Source: Spongiactinospora rosea
GTDB taxonomy: Bacteria > Actinomycetota > Actinomycetes > Streptosporangiales > Streptosporangiaceae
Direction of reading: 5' to 3'
DNA length: 64,000 nucleotides
Assembly (NCBI RefSeq): GCF_003315795.1
Contig: NZ_QMEY01000009.1
Span: 62,001-126,000, forward strand
The position numbers and the translations under genes are program-made. Shown piece by piece: positions 31,775 to 41,185 of this stretch; positions within the stretch are counted from its first letter, which is position 1, and each line of letters begins with the position of its first letter. Under the pieces are notes generated by a model. The model had not been told where the DNA came from, did not search any database, and saw nothing but the letters and a program-made list of their open reading frames with translations.

Positions 31775-34282
31775 TCATGCCTGTTCGGCGAGCGGCAGGG
31801 TGAGGACCATGCTGAGGCCGCCGCCCGGGGTCTCGTCGGGGGTCAGTGTGCCGCCCATCGCCTCGGCCAGGCCGCGGGACAGGGCCAGGCCGAGCCCGAC
31901 GCCGGTGTGGGTGTCGCGGTCGCCGAGCCGCTGGAACGGCAGGAAGACGTCCTCGTGCCGGTCGCGGGGGATGCCGGGGCCGCGGTCGATGACCCGGATC
32001 TCGGCCCGGCCGCCGTACCGGCCCGCCGAGACCACGACGTGCCGGTCCGGCGGGCTGTAGCGGACCGCGTTGGAGACCAGGTTGGCCAGGATGCGTTCGA
32101 GCAGCGCGGGATCGGCCAGTACGTCGGGGAAGTGGTCGGGGACGTCGAGGCGCACCCGGTCGGCGAGCGGGCCCAGTTCGTCCAGCGTGCCCGGCAGGAT
32201 CTCCTCCAGCGCGACCGGTTCGGCCGACACACCGAGGACCCCCGCCTGGAGCCGGCTCATGTCGAGGAGGTTGGCGACGAGGCGGTCCAGGCGGGTGAGG
32301 GATTGGTGGGCGGTGTCGAGGAGTTCGGCGCGGTCGGCGGGGGTCCAGTGGACGTCGGTGGCGCGCAGGCCGTCGACGGCGGCGGTGGCGGAGGCGAGGG
32401 GGGTGCGCAGGTCGTGGCTGACGGCGGCGAGCAGGGCGGTGCGCATGCGGTCGGCTTCGGCGAGGGGGCGGGCTTTTTCGGCTTCGGCGCGCAGGCGTTC
32501 CTGGCGGAGGGCGACGGCGGCTTCGGCGGCGAAGGCTTCCAGGACGCGGCGGTCGGCGGCGTGCAGGAGGCGTCCGCGGGCGGCGAGGATGAGGTGGTCG
32601 TCGATGCGGACGTCGGTGCCGGCGTCGCCGGGGGTGGTGGCGGGGGGTCCGCCCGCGGTGGCGGCGATGTGCCAGGGGGTGGTGGGGTCGGTGCGTTCGA
32701 GGAGGGTGACCGATTCCAGGGCGAAGGTCTCGCGGAGGCGGGCCAGGAGGGAGGGGAGGGCGGCGTCGCCGCGCAGGACGTGTCCGGCGAGGGTGGACAG
32801 GACTTCGGCGTCGGCTCCGGCGCGGGCGGCTTCGCGGGTACGCCGGGCGGCGAGGTCCACGATCGCGCTGACGGCCATCGCCACCACCACGAACACCACC
32901 AGGGCGAGCACGTTGTCGGGGTCGGCGATGGTCAGGTCGCGGACCGGCGGCGTGAAGTACCAGTTGATCAGCAGGAACGCCCCCACCGCCGCGGTGATCG
33001 CGGGCCACCGGCCGCCCGCCAGCGCGACCGACACCACCAGCAGCAGGAACAGCAGGATCACGCTGGGCAGGGACAGGTGGTCGCGTACCGCCGACATGGC
33101 GAGCGTGAGCACCGGCAGGCCGAGCAGGGCCAGCGCCCAGCCGGCCGCCCGCCGGGTCACCGTCAGCCCGGTGTCCGGCCGGGAGGCCGCCCGCCGTCCG
33201 CGCCGGGCCTGGTCGTGCGGGATCATGTGGACGTCGATCGAGCCGGACCGCGCGGTGGTCTCCACTCCCACCCCACGCGCCCACAACTGGGCGAACCGGC
33301 CGCGCCGGGACGCCCCCAGCACGAGTTGCGTGGCGTTCACCCCGTGGGCGAAGTCGAGCAGCGCGCCCGGGATGTCGTCGCCGACCACCTGGTGGTAGCT
33401 GCCGCCGAGGTTTTCGACGAGGGTGCGTTGCCTGGCCAGTTGGGCCGGGTCGGCTCCGCTGAGGCCGTCGCCCCGGGTGACGTGGACGGCCAGCAGGTCC
33501 GCGCCCTTGGTCCGCGCCGCGATCCGCGCCGCCCGCCTAACCAGCGTGTCCCCCTCCGGACCCCCCGTCAACGCCACCACCACCCGCTCCCGCGCCTCCC
33601 ACGTCACCGCGATCCCATGCTCGGCCCGATACCGGTCGAGCTGCTCGTCCACCTTCCCCGCCACCCAGAGCAGCGCCAGCTCCCGCAACGCCGTCAGATT
33701 CCCCACCCGGAAATAGTTCGCCAGCGCCGCGTCCACCTTCTCCGGCGCATAAACGTTCCCGTGCGCCAGCCGCCGCCGCAACGCCTCCGGCGACATGTCC
33801 ACCAGCTCCACCTGATCGGCCCGCCGCACCACCTCATCCGGCACCGTCTCGCGCTGCACCACCCCGGTGATCCGCTCCACCACGTCGTTGACCGACTCCA
33901 GATGCTGCACGTTCACCGTCGTGATCACATCGATCCCGGCCGCGATGATCTCCAGCACGTCCTGCCACCGCTTGGCGTTACCCGAACCGGGGACGTTGGT
34001 GTGCGCCAGCTCATCCACCAGCACTACCCGCGGACGCCGGGCCAGCACCGCCGCCACGTCCAGCTCGGTGAACGACGCCCCCCGATGGATCACCTCACGG
34101 CGGGGCAGGACCTCCAGCCCCTCCACCAGCGCGGCGATCGGCGCGCGGCCGTGGGTCTCCACCAGGCCCACGACCACGTCCCGGCCCCGGCCCAGCGCCC
34201 GCCGCCCCTCGCACAACATCGCGTAGGTCTTGCCGACCCCGGGGGCCGCCCCGAGATACACCCGCAATCGGCCCCGCCCCAT
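31775..34282 (-). CDS. kdpD: KdpD-type sensor histidine kinase
   Basis: An 835-residue protein. In order: KdpD domain with Walker A GAAPGVGKT near 11-19 and VVLVDELAHTN near 85-95; a universal-stress-protein domain (about 215-340); four membrane helices of DUF4118 (about 365-470); a GAF-like linker; HisKA with AVSHDLRTPLA near 620; and a HATPase with LVSNAVRYSP and GPGIPRDRHEDVF. KdpD senses K+ and osmotic stress and phosphorylates KdpE, which activates kdpFABC. None of those partners is in the window, so it is an orphan here. The ATG at 34282 follows GGGGAGGCGGG. Confidence 0.9.
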   Translation of the reverse strand: MGRGRLRVYLGAAPGVGKTYAMLCEGRRALGRGRDVVVGLVETHGRAPIAALVEGLEVLPRREVIHRGASFTELDVAAVLARRPRVVLVDELAHTNVPGSGNAKRWQDVLEIIAAGIDVITTVNVQHLESVNDVVERITGVVQRETVPDEVVRRADQVELVDMSPEALRRRLAHGNVYAPEKVDAALANYFRVGNLTALRELALLWVAGKVDEQLDRYRAEHGIAVTWEARERVVVALTGGPEGDTLVRRAARIAARTKGADLLAVHVTRGDGLSGADPAQLARQRTLVENLGGSYHQVVGDDIPGALLDFAHGVNATQLVLGASRRGRFAQLWARGVGVETTARSGSIDVHMIPHDQARRGRRAASRPDTGLTVTRRAAGWALALLGLPVLTLAMSAVRDHLSLPSVILLFLLLVVSVALAGGRWPAITAAVGAFLLINWYFTPPVRDLTIADPDNVLALVVFVVVAMAVSAIVDLAARRTREAARAGADAEVLSTLAGHVLRGDAALPSLLARLRETFALESVTLLERTDPTTPWHIAATAGGPPATTPGDAGTDVRIDDHLILAARGRLLHAADRRVLEAFAAEAAVALRQERLRAEAEKARPLAEADRMRTALLAAVSHDLRTPLASATAAVDGLRATDVHWTPADRAELLDTAHQSLTRLDRLVANLLDMSRLQAGVLGVSAEPVALEEILPGTLDELGPLADRVRLDVPDHFPDVLADPALLERILANLVSNAVRYSPPDRHVVVSAGRYGGRAEIRVIDRGPGIPRDRHEDVFLPFQRLGDRDTHTGVGLGLALSRGLAEAMGGTLTPDETPGGGLSMVLTLPLAEQA

Positions 34283-34334
34283 CAGCGCCCGCCTCCCCCT
34301 GGCTTCCGGCCTATCCGCATCATCTCTCGCGGCT

Positions 34335-34357
34335 TTCCCTACCCGGCAGGTAGGGAA
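34335..34357. promoter_or_regulatory. Perfect inverted repeat between kdpD and the Rv2466c-like gene
   Basis: TTCCCTACC-cggca-GGTAGGGAA is a 9-bp perfect inverted repeat lying 28 bp before the ATG at 34386 and 52 bp from the kdpD start. It is a likely shared operator. The binding protein is unknown. Confidence 0.45.
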
Positions 34358-34385
34358 GGTCAAGGGCTGTGCGATGGTAGGGGGC

Positions 34386-35018
34386 ATGACAAATCCCGAT
34401 CGGTCCGCAGCCGCCGGCCGTCCGGCCGTGGACTTCTACTTCGACCCCGTCTGCCCCTTCGCCTGGATAACCTCCCGCTGGATCCTCGAAGTCGAACGGC
34501 TCCGGGACATCGACCTGCGCTTCCGCGTGATGAGCCTGTACGAGCTGAACAAGGACCGCGACGTCGATGACGACTATCGCGTCCGGCTCGAACGCGGCAG
34601 GGGCATCGGCCGGGTGCTGGCCGCCGCCGCGCAGCGGCACGGCGAACCGGTGCTGCGCGACCTCTACACGGCGCTCGGCACGCGCATCCACAACCAGAAG
34701 AACAAGGACTTCCCGCAGGTCGTCCGGGAGGCCCTGGCCGAGGTGGGGCTCCCGGACGACCTGGCGGACGCCGCCCAGGTGACCGACTACGACGAGGCGC
34801 TGCGCAAGAGCCACCACGAGGGCATGGACCCGGTCGGCGAGGACGTCGGCACCCCCACGATCCACATCGACGGGGTGGCGTTCTTCGGGCCGGTGCTGTC
34901 GGCGATCCCGCGCGGCGAGGACGCCCTGCGGATCTTCGACGGGGCCCGGCTGCTGGCCGGATACCCGAAGTTCTTCGAGCTCAAGCGCACCCGTACCGGC
35001 GAGCTGGACTTCACCTGA
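34386..35018 (+). CDS. Rv2466c-like mycothiol-dependent reductase (DsbA/2-hydroxychromene isomerase fold)
   Basis: A 210-residue thioredoxin-fold protein with a DsbA-like helical insertion. The active site DFYFDPVCPFAWITSRWIL matches the Rv2466c group; here the redox motif is CPFA, a single Cys, rather than CPxC. HNQKNKDFPQVVREAL and the cis-Pro segment GTPTIHIDGVAFFGPVLS are also typical. The family is linked to mycothiol-based oxidative-stress defence and prodrug nitroreduction. The ATG at 34386 is chosen; a longer open frame upstream is on the opposite strand of kdpD. Its 3' end overlaps the convergent peptidase gene by eight bases. Confidence 0.88.
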   Translation: MTNPDRSAAAGRPAVDFYFDPVCPFAWITSRWILEVERLRDIDLRFRVMSLYELNKDRDVDDDYRVRLERGRGIGRVLAAAAQRHGEPVLRDLYTALGTRIHNQKNKDFPQVVREALAEVGLPDDLADAAQVTDYDEALRKSHHEGMDPVGEDVGTPTIHIDGVAFFGPVLSAIPRGEDALRIFDGARLLAGYPKFFELKRTRTGELDFT

Positions 35019-37068
35019 CCTCCGCGGCGGGCCGCCCGGTCACGTCCAGCTCCCGGCGCAGGAAGCGGAGCTGGTGGGTGAGCATGTTCGCGGCCACCGC
35101 CTCGCCTGCGGGCAGGTGGGTGGTCCGGGACAGCGGCAGCACCTCGTGCGGGCGGCCCGCGGCCAGCAGCGCGGCCGACAGGCGCAGCGTGTGCGCGGCC
35201 ACCACGTTGTCGTCGGCCAGGCCGTGGATCAGCAGCAGCGGACGGCGCAGCCCGGCGGCCTCGCGGATCGGCGAGCACCGGTCGTAGGCGTCCGGGTGCT
35301 CATCGGGGTGGCCGAGGTGGCGTTCGCGCCAGTGCGTGTCGTACAGGCGCTGGTCGGTGACCGGCGCCCCGGCGACGGCGGCGTGGAAGACGTCGGGGCG
35401 GCGCAGTACCGCGAGCACCGCCAGGTAGCCGCCGAACGACCAGCCCCGGATGCCCACCCGGGTCAGGTCCAGGTCGGGGAAGCGCAGGGCGGCCTCCCGC
35501 AGGCCCTCCACCTGGTCCGAAAGCACCGGTCCGGCGATGTCCAGGTGGATCGCGCGCTCCCAGGCCGGGCCGCGTCCGGGCGTACCCCGGCCGTCCACCG
35601 CCAGCACCGCGAACCCCTGCTCGGCGAACCACTGCGACATGTGGACCCACCAGCTCCGCTCGGCGGTCACCTTGCGCAGCGCGGGACCGCCGTAGGGGTC
35701 CATCAGCACCGGCAGCGGGCCTTCGCGGTGCCAGGACGGCAGGAACAGCGCGGCGCGCAGCCGCTTCGGGCCGAGTTCGAGCATCTCCATCCGCGGTTCC
35801 AGCACGGGCGTCTCGGCGTGGGAGGTGATCTCGACCGGCGGGTGTCCCCCGCCCTGTACGGCGATGCGCGGCCCGTGCCGGTCCAGGGTCCGCGAGACCA
35901 GTACGACGCCGCCCGCCCGGCCGGTCCCGGTGTGGACGCCGGGCTCCTCGCTCAGCCGCCGCACACCGGTCGCCGGGTCGTACGCCCAAAGGTGCGTCTC
36001 CGTCGGCTCGTCCGACGCCGTGAACAGCACCGTCTCGCCGTCCACCGCGACCACCGCCGACAGGTTCAGCCCGGTCGGGGTGACCGGCCGCCCGTCCACC
36101 ACCAGTTTGCGGGTGTCGTCCAGGTCGGCGGAGGTCACCAGCGCGCCCGCCGGCGTCCGCGCGGGCAGGCCCGGCACGAGCTCGACCCACGCCTCGTCGT
36201 GCTGTTCGGCCAGTACCTCGGTCGCCCCGGTGTCCGGGGCGATTCCGAGCACCCGTACGTGCCGCTGGCTCCTGTCCTGCACCGACGCGTACGGCCCGCG
36301 CGCGTCCCACCCCGCGTGGGTCAGGTACTCGAACGCCGTCACGTCCCAGTCCACCGGGATCAGCGGGCCGCCCGCGACGTCGGCGATCCACAGCGTGACC
36401 TCGGCGTTGGCCGTGCCCGCCGCCGGGTACGGGATCGTGGCGGGCGGCCGGGAGGGGTCCGTGGGGTCGGCGATGTGCCAGCGGAGCACGGGCGCGGTGT
36501 CCACCCTGGCGACCAGCAGCCGGTCCCCGCCGGGGGACCACCAGTAGCCGCGGTGGCGGCCCATCTCCCCGGCCGCGACGTGCTCGGGCAGGCCGTAGCT
36601 CACCTCGGGGCCGTCCGGCGCGGCGACCGGGCGATCGTCGCGGCCGTCGGCCTCGGTGACGCGCAGCGTCCCGCCGCTGACGTAGGCGATCCGCCGTCCG
36701 GTGGGGTCGGGGCGGGGGTCGGTCACCGGCGGGGCGGCGGGCAGCTCGCGGGCCTCGCCGTCCGTGGTCCGGCAGGCCCACAGCCTGCCGGACAGCGCGA
36801 AGACCAGCAGCGCGCAGGCGTCGTCGGCGGCGTAGGAGCCGATGCCGGACGACGGCTCCCCGGCGGCGGCGAGCAGCGCCGCCGGGTCCGCCAGCAGGCG
36901 TTCCTCGCCGGTCGCGCGGTCCAGCGCCCACAGGCGGGAGACGGGGTCGTCGCCGGCCAGGCCGCGCAGGAAGTACACCGTGCCGCCGTCGGGGGAGAGG
37001 GTGAACTGGGCGGGCACGCCGAGGGTGAAACGCCGGGTGCGGGCGAACTGGCGGGGGAAGTCGGACAT
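35011..37068 (-). CDS. S9-family peptidase (DPP IV/prolyl oligopeptidase-like)
   Basis: A 685-residue protein with an N-terminal DPP-IV-type beta-propeller (about 1-430) and a C-terminal alpha/beta-hydrolase domain. The catalytic Ser is in GIRGWSFGGYLAVLA, the Asp in LLLIHGLADDNVVA, and the His in SRTTHLPAGEAV. DPP IV-like enzymes remove X-Pro or X-Ala dipeptides. No signal peptide is seen, so it is probably cytoplasmic. GAAGGAG precedes the ATG. It is separated from the upstream NACHT gene by a terminator. Confidence 0.9.
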   Translation of the reverse strand: MSDFPRQFARTRRFTLGVPAQFTLSPDGGTVYFLRGLAGDDPVSRLWALDRATGEERLLADPAALLAAAGEPSSGIGSYAADDACALLVFALSGRLWACRTTDGEARELPAAPPVTDPRPDPTGRRIAYVSGGTLRVTEADGRDDRPVAAPDGPEVSYGLPEHVAAGEMGRHRGYWWSPGGDRLLVARVDTAPVLRWHIADPTDPSRPPATIPYPAAGTANAEVTLWIADVAGGPLIPVDWDVTAFEYLTHAGWDARGPYASVQDRSQRHVRVLGIAPDTGATEVLAEQHDEAWVELVPGLPARTPAGALVTSADLDDTRKLVVDGRPVTPTGLNLSAVVAVDGETVLFTASDEPTETHLWAYDPATGVRRLSEEPGVHTGTGRAGGVVLVSRTLDRHGPRIAVQGGGHPPVEITSHAETPVLEPRMEMLELGPKRLRAALFLPSWHREGPLPVLMDPYGGPALRKVTAERSWWVHMSQWFAEQGFAVLAVDGRGTPGRGPAWERAIHLDIAGPVLSDQVEGLREAALRFPDLDLTRVGIRGWSFGGYLAVLAVLRRPDVFHAAVAGAPVTDQRLYDTHWRERHLGHPDEHPDAYDRCSPIREAAGLRRPLLLIHGLADDNVVAAHTLRLSAALLAAGRPHEVLPLSRTTHLPAGEAVAANMLTHQLRFLRRELDVTGRPAAEVR

Positions 37069-37111
37069 GCGGATACGGCTCCTTCAGCAGTGAAAAAGGC
37101 CCCTGAAACGC

Positions 37112-37147
37112 AAAAAACCGCTATCCGATGAAGTCGGACAGCGGTTT
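37112..37147 (-). terminator. Rho-independent terminator of the NACHT gene
   Basis: An 11-bp stem (37118-37128 with 37134-37144) closes a 5-nt loop and is followed on the minus strand by six U residues (37112-37117). The single imperfect pair is a G-U wobble only in the minus-strand RNA and an A-C mismatch in the plus-strand RNA, confirming direction. It lies 37 bp past the NACHT stop. Confidence 0.88.
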
Positions 37148-37181
37148 GCGGTCGGGGTCATTTTACCGCATTTCACACGCG

Positions 37182-40100
37182 TCAGTTGCGTACCAGCACC
37201 ACCAGGTCGTCCGGGGTGATCTCGCCACGGGCCCGCTCCTCAAGGGCGGTCACGCCGCAGGCCAGGTTGATGAAGACCACGCGGGCGTCCTCGTGGTCGG
37301 CGTACGCGGCGGCCAGCGCCATCGCGCCGAACCGCAGGCAGGTGGCGATCTCCGCGGTGACCGGCACGGCCCGGGTGAGCACCTTGTCCAGCAGGTGGAC
37401 CAGGTTGTCGGCGATCACCGCGGTCAGCACCCGCATCGGCTCGTCGCCTGGCATCGCCGGGGGCACCAGCGCGCGTTCGGCCATGCCCGCCGCCCGGCCC
37501 GGCGAGACGTAGAAGGTCGGACCCATGCCGCGCAGGTGCCGGGCCCAGTAGGCGTTCAGGCGTACTTCGGCGTCGCGCCTGCGGTCCAGCGGCCGATCGG
37601 CCTGGAGCCAGCGGAACAGCACGACCGGGTAGCTCAGCGCGAGGATCTCGTACGCCCGCGACCGCAGCGCCGGGGAGGACAGCAGGTCCAGCCGCCAGCG
37701 CAGCCGCGAGTGCTCCTTGGCGAAGCGCTCGCCGGACCGCACGAAGTCGGAGTCGAGCAGCCCCACGAACCGGCGCAGACCGTCGTCCCGGGCGGCGACG
37801 GACGCGGGCAGGAAGTCCGGCAGCGCGCCGGCGAACAGCGTGAGACGGGCGTCCGCCAGGTGCGGGCGCAGGTCGGGGCAGTAGTCGAGGGCGACGCGTA
37901 CCGGCAGCCAGTCGTACGCCTCGATCCACCCGGGCGTCGGCCCCACGGAGAACTGCCGGAACAGCCTCCGGGCCAGCTCCGGCACGAACGGCGTGTTCTG
38001 GGACGCCATCGCGAACATCGCGGCGGGCACCCGGTCCGCCTGCAGCCTGCGCTGCAGGGTCGGCACCGAGATCCCGAACGGGTGCGCCACCCCGGCCGCC
38101 GTCGCGGGCTTCGGCCGGCGTCCGGCCATCTCGTTCCTCGCCCAGACCGGCCGTTTGCGGATGTCGGCCACGGGGTGCAGCACGGGGTCGTTCAGCTCCT
38201 GGGCGGTCGGCAGCCGGTACGGCTGGTCGCGCTGGTGCTCGCCCACCCACGCCAGGAACGGCTCCAGGTCCACGTCCCACAGCCCGGAGATCGGATCGTC
38301 GTCGTCGGGCCACACGCCGCCGGGCAGGTCGGGCCGCCGCTCCTCGCCGCGCCAGGCGGAGTCCTCCACGAACAGGCGGTACAGGCCGGCGGACACCGGG
38401 ATCGCGCACGCCTCGGCGCCGTTGCCCAGCGTGATCGTACGGCGCAGCGACCGGGTGACCTTGACCTGGACCATGAGCGCCCGGCGTTCGTCGTCCACCG
38501 AGGAGGACAGCAGGTCGTCCAGCCGGTCGCGCAGCCCGGGGGCCAGCTCCAGCGCGTCGTCCTGGCAGTCGAACGCGAGCGCCAGCGCCCGCGCCGACCC
38601 CGACCGCAGGCACGCCTCCACCAGCGGCCCGGCGTCCGAGCCCGCCGCCCACAGCAGGGCCGTCTCCCGCCACCAGGGGTCGTCCACGGTCTCGGTCAGG
38701 ATGTCGGGGCGGTTCTTCTCCCTGATCTCCTCGGCCGCCAGGTACTCCTGGAGGGTGAGGTGCGCGAACGCGTAACTGCCCGCCTCCCGCTGCACCAGCA
38801 GCCCGCTGCGCTCCACCATGGTCAGGAACTCGGCCGCGTCGGCCCGCCTGACCACCCGGGCCAGCGCGGGCGTGATCACCTTGTGCAGGTCGCGGGTCGG
38901 CAGGTCGCGCACCTTGTGCCGCATCATGTGCAGGGCCAGCTCGCGCAGCACCAGCTTCTTCTGCCCGCCGGTCAGCCCGGACGGCGGGTCGGCCAGCCGC
39001 TTGGCCTCCTGCCGCCGGTATAGCAGCACCTCGCACATCTCGCCGTACAGCTCGGCCCGGCCGCCGGGCAGCGCGCCCCGGTAGCGGTGCACGTTGCAGA
39101 TCATCGTGAGCAGCAGCGGGTTGGCCGCGAGGTCGAACAGCGCGGGCTGCGCGCGGACCCGTACCAGCAGGTCATCGGCCGCCTCCCGGGCGTGCGCGGC
39201 CACGTCGGGGCCGTCGGCGTTGCGGCTGCGCCGCTCCATCGCGAGGTACCAGCCGTGCACGAACCTGGTCGCCTGCTCGGGCGTGAACCGCCACACCTGG
39301 AGCACGGACGCCCCGGCCAGCGGGGCCGTCTCGTAGCCGTAGGGCCGGGAGGTGATCACGAAGTCGTTGCGCGGATAGCGGATGATCTGGGCCGACACCC
39401 AGTCCACGATCGCCCGGCGGTGGTCCTCCCCGGCCACCTCGTCCAGCCCGTCGAGCAGTACCAGGCAGCGCCCGCGCTCCAGCCGCCGCTCGAACCACGC
39501 GGCCGGTACGTCGCCGTGCAGCCAGCGCAGCGAGGCCACCACGTCGGCCAGGGTCAGCCCGGGGTCGTCCAGGATCGCGGCGACGTGGTCGCGCAGGATC
39601 AGCAGGATCGGCAGCCCGCCGCGCCGCCGCTCCCAGTTCAGCGCGGTACGCCGGAGCAGCGTGGACTTCCCCGCCCCCGGCCCGGCCACCACCGCCAGCC
39701 GCACCGGCTCGGGCACATCCAGGAACTTCCGCAGCCCGACCCGCTCCCCGACCGCGGCCATCGTCCCGAGGTAGGGCTCCCGCACGGCGTCGTGCAGGGG
39801 ACGGGGGGCGACGCCGACATCGACATAGACCTCGTGCAGGTCAAGGTGGTACTCGCTCTGCGTGGGCACACCCTCAAGATCGACGTAGCTCACCCCGGCG
39901 ACCAGGCTCTTGCCGTACCGGCCCCGATAGGACGTACGCCGCATCACGGCCCGATCGAGCACATCGGCCACCCGCTGCGCCCACATCCCCCCGAGCACCC
40001 CGGCCACCTGCCCGGCGAACCGCCCGACGGCGACCAACGCCCACCACCCGAGCAACGCCCCGAAAGCGAGCCCGGGACTGCTCCGCACCTCGGGCCACAC

Positions 40101-40196
40101 CTGCGCGACCACGGCAGGAGGGCCCAGCGCGACGCAGAGCAGCAGCACTCTGCCGAGAAAGCCGGAGGGGCCCGGCGGGGTGGACGCCGCCGTCAT
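37182..40196 (-). CDS. Membrane-anchored NACHT NTPase with formylglycine-enzyme-like segment
   Basis: A 1004-residue protein. Two hydrophobic helices (about 14-31 and 43-62) anchor the N-terminus. The NACHT STAND NTPase has Walker A GPGAGKST at 172-179, Walker B LVLLDGLDEV at 245-254, sensor FVITSRPYGY near 279-288, and the post-NACHT AHLTLQEYLAA at 477-487. Residues 585-680 resemble the SUMF1/EgtB/PvdO formylglycine-generating fold (PVSAGLYRLFV, DDDPISGLWDVDLEPFLAWV, YRLPTAQEL) but lack its catalytic half. The last ~300 residues are helical and unrecognised. Bacterial NACHT proteins include antiphage effectors (bNACHT); a sensor or defence role is inferred. Confidence 0.88.
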   Translation of the reverse strand: MTAASTPPGPSGFLGRVLLLCVALGPPAVVAQVWPEVRSSPGLAFGALLGWWALVAVGRFAGQVAGVLGGMWAQRVADVLDRAVMRRTSYRGRYGKSLVAGVSYVDLEGVPTQSEYHLDLHEVYVDVGVAPRPLHDAVREPYLGTMAAVGERVGLRKFLDVPEPVRLAVVAGPGAGKSTLLRRTALNWERRRGGLPILLILRDHVAAILDDPGLTLADVVASLRWLHGDVPAAWFERRLERGRCLVLLDGLDEVAGEDHRRAIVDWVSAQIIRYPRNDFVITSRPYGYETAPLAGASVLQVWRFTPEQATRFVHGWYLAMERRSRNADGPDVAAHAREAADDLLVRVRAQPALFDLAANPLLLTMICNVHRYRGALPGGRAELYGEMCEVLLYRRQEAKRLADPPSGLTGGQKKLVLRELALHMMRHKVRDLPTRDLHKVITPALARVVRRADAAEFLTMVERSGLLVQREAGSYAFAHLTLQEYLAAEEIREKNRPDILTETVDDPWWRETALLWAAGSDAGPLVEACLRSGSARALALAFDCQDDALELAPGLRDRLDDLLSSSVDDERRALMVQVKVTRSLRRTITLGNGAEACAIPVSAGLYRLFVEDSAWRGEERRPDLPGGVWPDDDDPISGLWDVDLEPFLAWVGEHQRDQPYRLPTAQELNDPVLHPVADIRKRPVWARNEMAGRRPKPATAAGVAHPFGISVPTLQRRLQADRVPAAMFAMASQNTPFVPELARRLFRQFSVGPTPGWIEAYDWLPVRVALDYCPDLRPHLADARLTLFAGALPDFLPASVAARDDGLRRFVGLLDSDFVRSGERFAKEHSRLRWRLDLLSSPALRSRAYEILALSYPVVLFRWLQADRPLDRRRDAEVRLNAYWARHLRGMGPTFYVSPGRAAGMAERALVPPAMPGDEPMRVLTAVIADNLVHLLDKVLTRAVPVTAEIATCLRFGAMALAAAYADHEDARVVFINLACGVTALEERARGEITPDDLVVLVRN

Positions 40197-40582
40197 GTCA
40201 GATCACCGACCTGGTGGGGGATGCTTGGCCAGGATTATCGGTCCTATTCTCACTGGAGATGGGGGCGTGCACCATGGGTGGCCTCTGACGGCCGGGCCGA
40301 TAATCACTTCTGCCCCATTTCTCCCAAACATTACCCATCAACCTCCGGGACCGACCTCGACGTGGGAGATGAGGGCTGACCTGGGATGCCGGGGCGGAGT
40401 GTCACAGGGGAGCGACCTGCCGGGCCATTTCCTGAAATAGGTTTAGTTGCAGGCGATTCCCAATTTAACCCCCGTCCCCAATCCCTGCCACCTGGCCCGA
40501 GACCCGAGCCGGACTCGGGATCTGCGACTTGCACGCCGGGCCAAGTCGCGCACACGACGGCTTGCCGAGCGGCGATGGCCGG
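40197..40582. other. Intergenic region upstream of the NACHT gene
   Basis: 386 bp with no gene. A 9-bp inverted repeat, GATTATCGG (40233-40241) and CCGATAATC (40297-40305), encloses 55 nt just upstream of the NACHT start and may be an operator pair or a long-range RNA stem. No tRNA or direct-repeat attachment site was seen. Confidence 0.4.
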
Positions 40583-41185
40583 CTACTTCATGGGGCATGC
40601 ACGTTGGGGTTGAATTTCGAAATAAAGATTCACTCCCAGGGCGCCGGCGAAGAAAACACAGCTCAACACGATGAGGGCGATGCCGGTGGTGACGCTCAGG
40701 TCCCGAGCGGGCTGAGTTCGGCCGACCCCGAGGGGGTCGTGAACAACCTCAAGCGCCTCCCCCACCCTGGCATTCGGCGCCTGGCGGGAAACCATCGAAT
40801 AGGGGCCGCCGGGAGGGCAATCCAGCTCGTAGTAGTACGTTATCGAAGGTCCTGGCGCCGGAGCCAGCGGGTCGCCCGAAGGAAGATCGGCGACGGACTT
40901 CTCGCCGACCACCCGGCAGACCATCGACAAACCACGCGCCTGTACGATCCAGGTTTCCATGCCGAAGGCCACCGACATTCCCATGGCGATCATCAGCAAT
41001 AACGAGGTCAGGTAGCGCCGGTCCATGCGCCACACGACCAGGATCCACAATCCGATCATCCCGGCCATCGCCGAGGCGAATACCGGCGTATCGATCGGAT
41101 GATACAGAATGGCGAGCGTCGCCGGCGCGGTGAGAATCGGCAGGCCGATCGCCGCGAGCAGCCGTGACGATACCGGCCACCGCAT
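40583..41185 (-). CDS. Membrane protein of unknown function
   Basis: A 200-residue protein with about four membrane helices: VSSRLLAAIGLPILTAPATLAIL, VFASAMAGMIGLWILVVW and LTSLLLMIAMGMSVAFGM near the N-terminus, and TGIALIVLSCVFFAGALGVNL at the C-terminus (all approximate). A ~60-residue loop between helices 3 and 4 contains two Cys and may be extracellular. The ATG at 41185 avoids a basic, non-conserved-looking extension. No family was recognised. It lies between the NACHT gene and the DUF1992 gene, on the same strand as both. Confidence 0.6.
   Translation of the reverse strand: MRWPVSSRLLAAIGLPILTAPATLAILYHPIDTPVFASAMAGMIGLWILVVWRMDRRYLTSLLLMIAMGMSVAFGMETWIVQARGLSMVCRVVGEKSVADLPSGDPLAPAPGPSITYYYELDCPPGGPYSMVSRQAPNARVGEALEVVHDPLGVGRTQPARDLSVTTGIALIVLSCVFFAGALGVNLYFEIQPQRACPMK

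Noticed and set aside
31907..34570. Long plus-strand open frame antisense to kdpD
   Set aside because: Every KdpD motif is on the minus strand, and the antisense translation is low-complexity Gly/His/Arg.
37128..39023. Plus-strand open frame opposite the NACHT gene
   Set aside because: Low-complexity translation and no start-site signals. The minus strand has Walker motifs and its own terminator.
40430..40560. tRNA remnant or integration attachment site near the NACHT gene
   Set aside because: A GAGCC-GGACTC-like segment suggested a tRNA 3' end, but the arms do not pair into a cloverleaf and no direct repeat was found at the other side.
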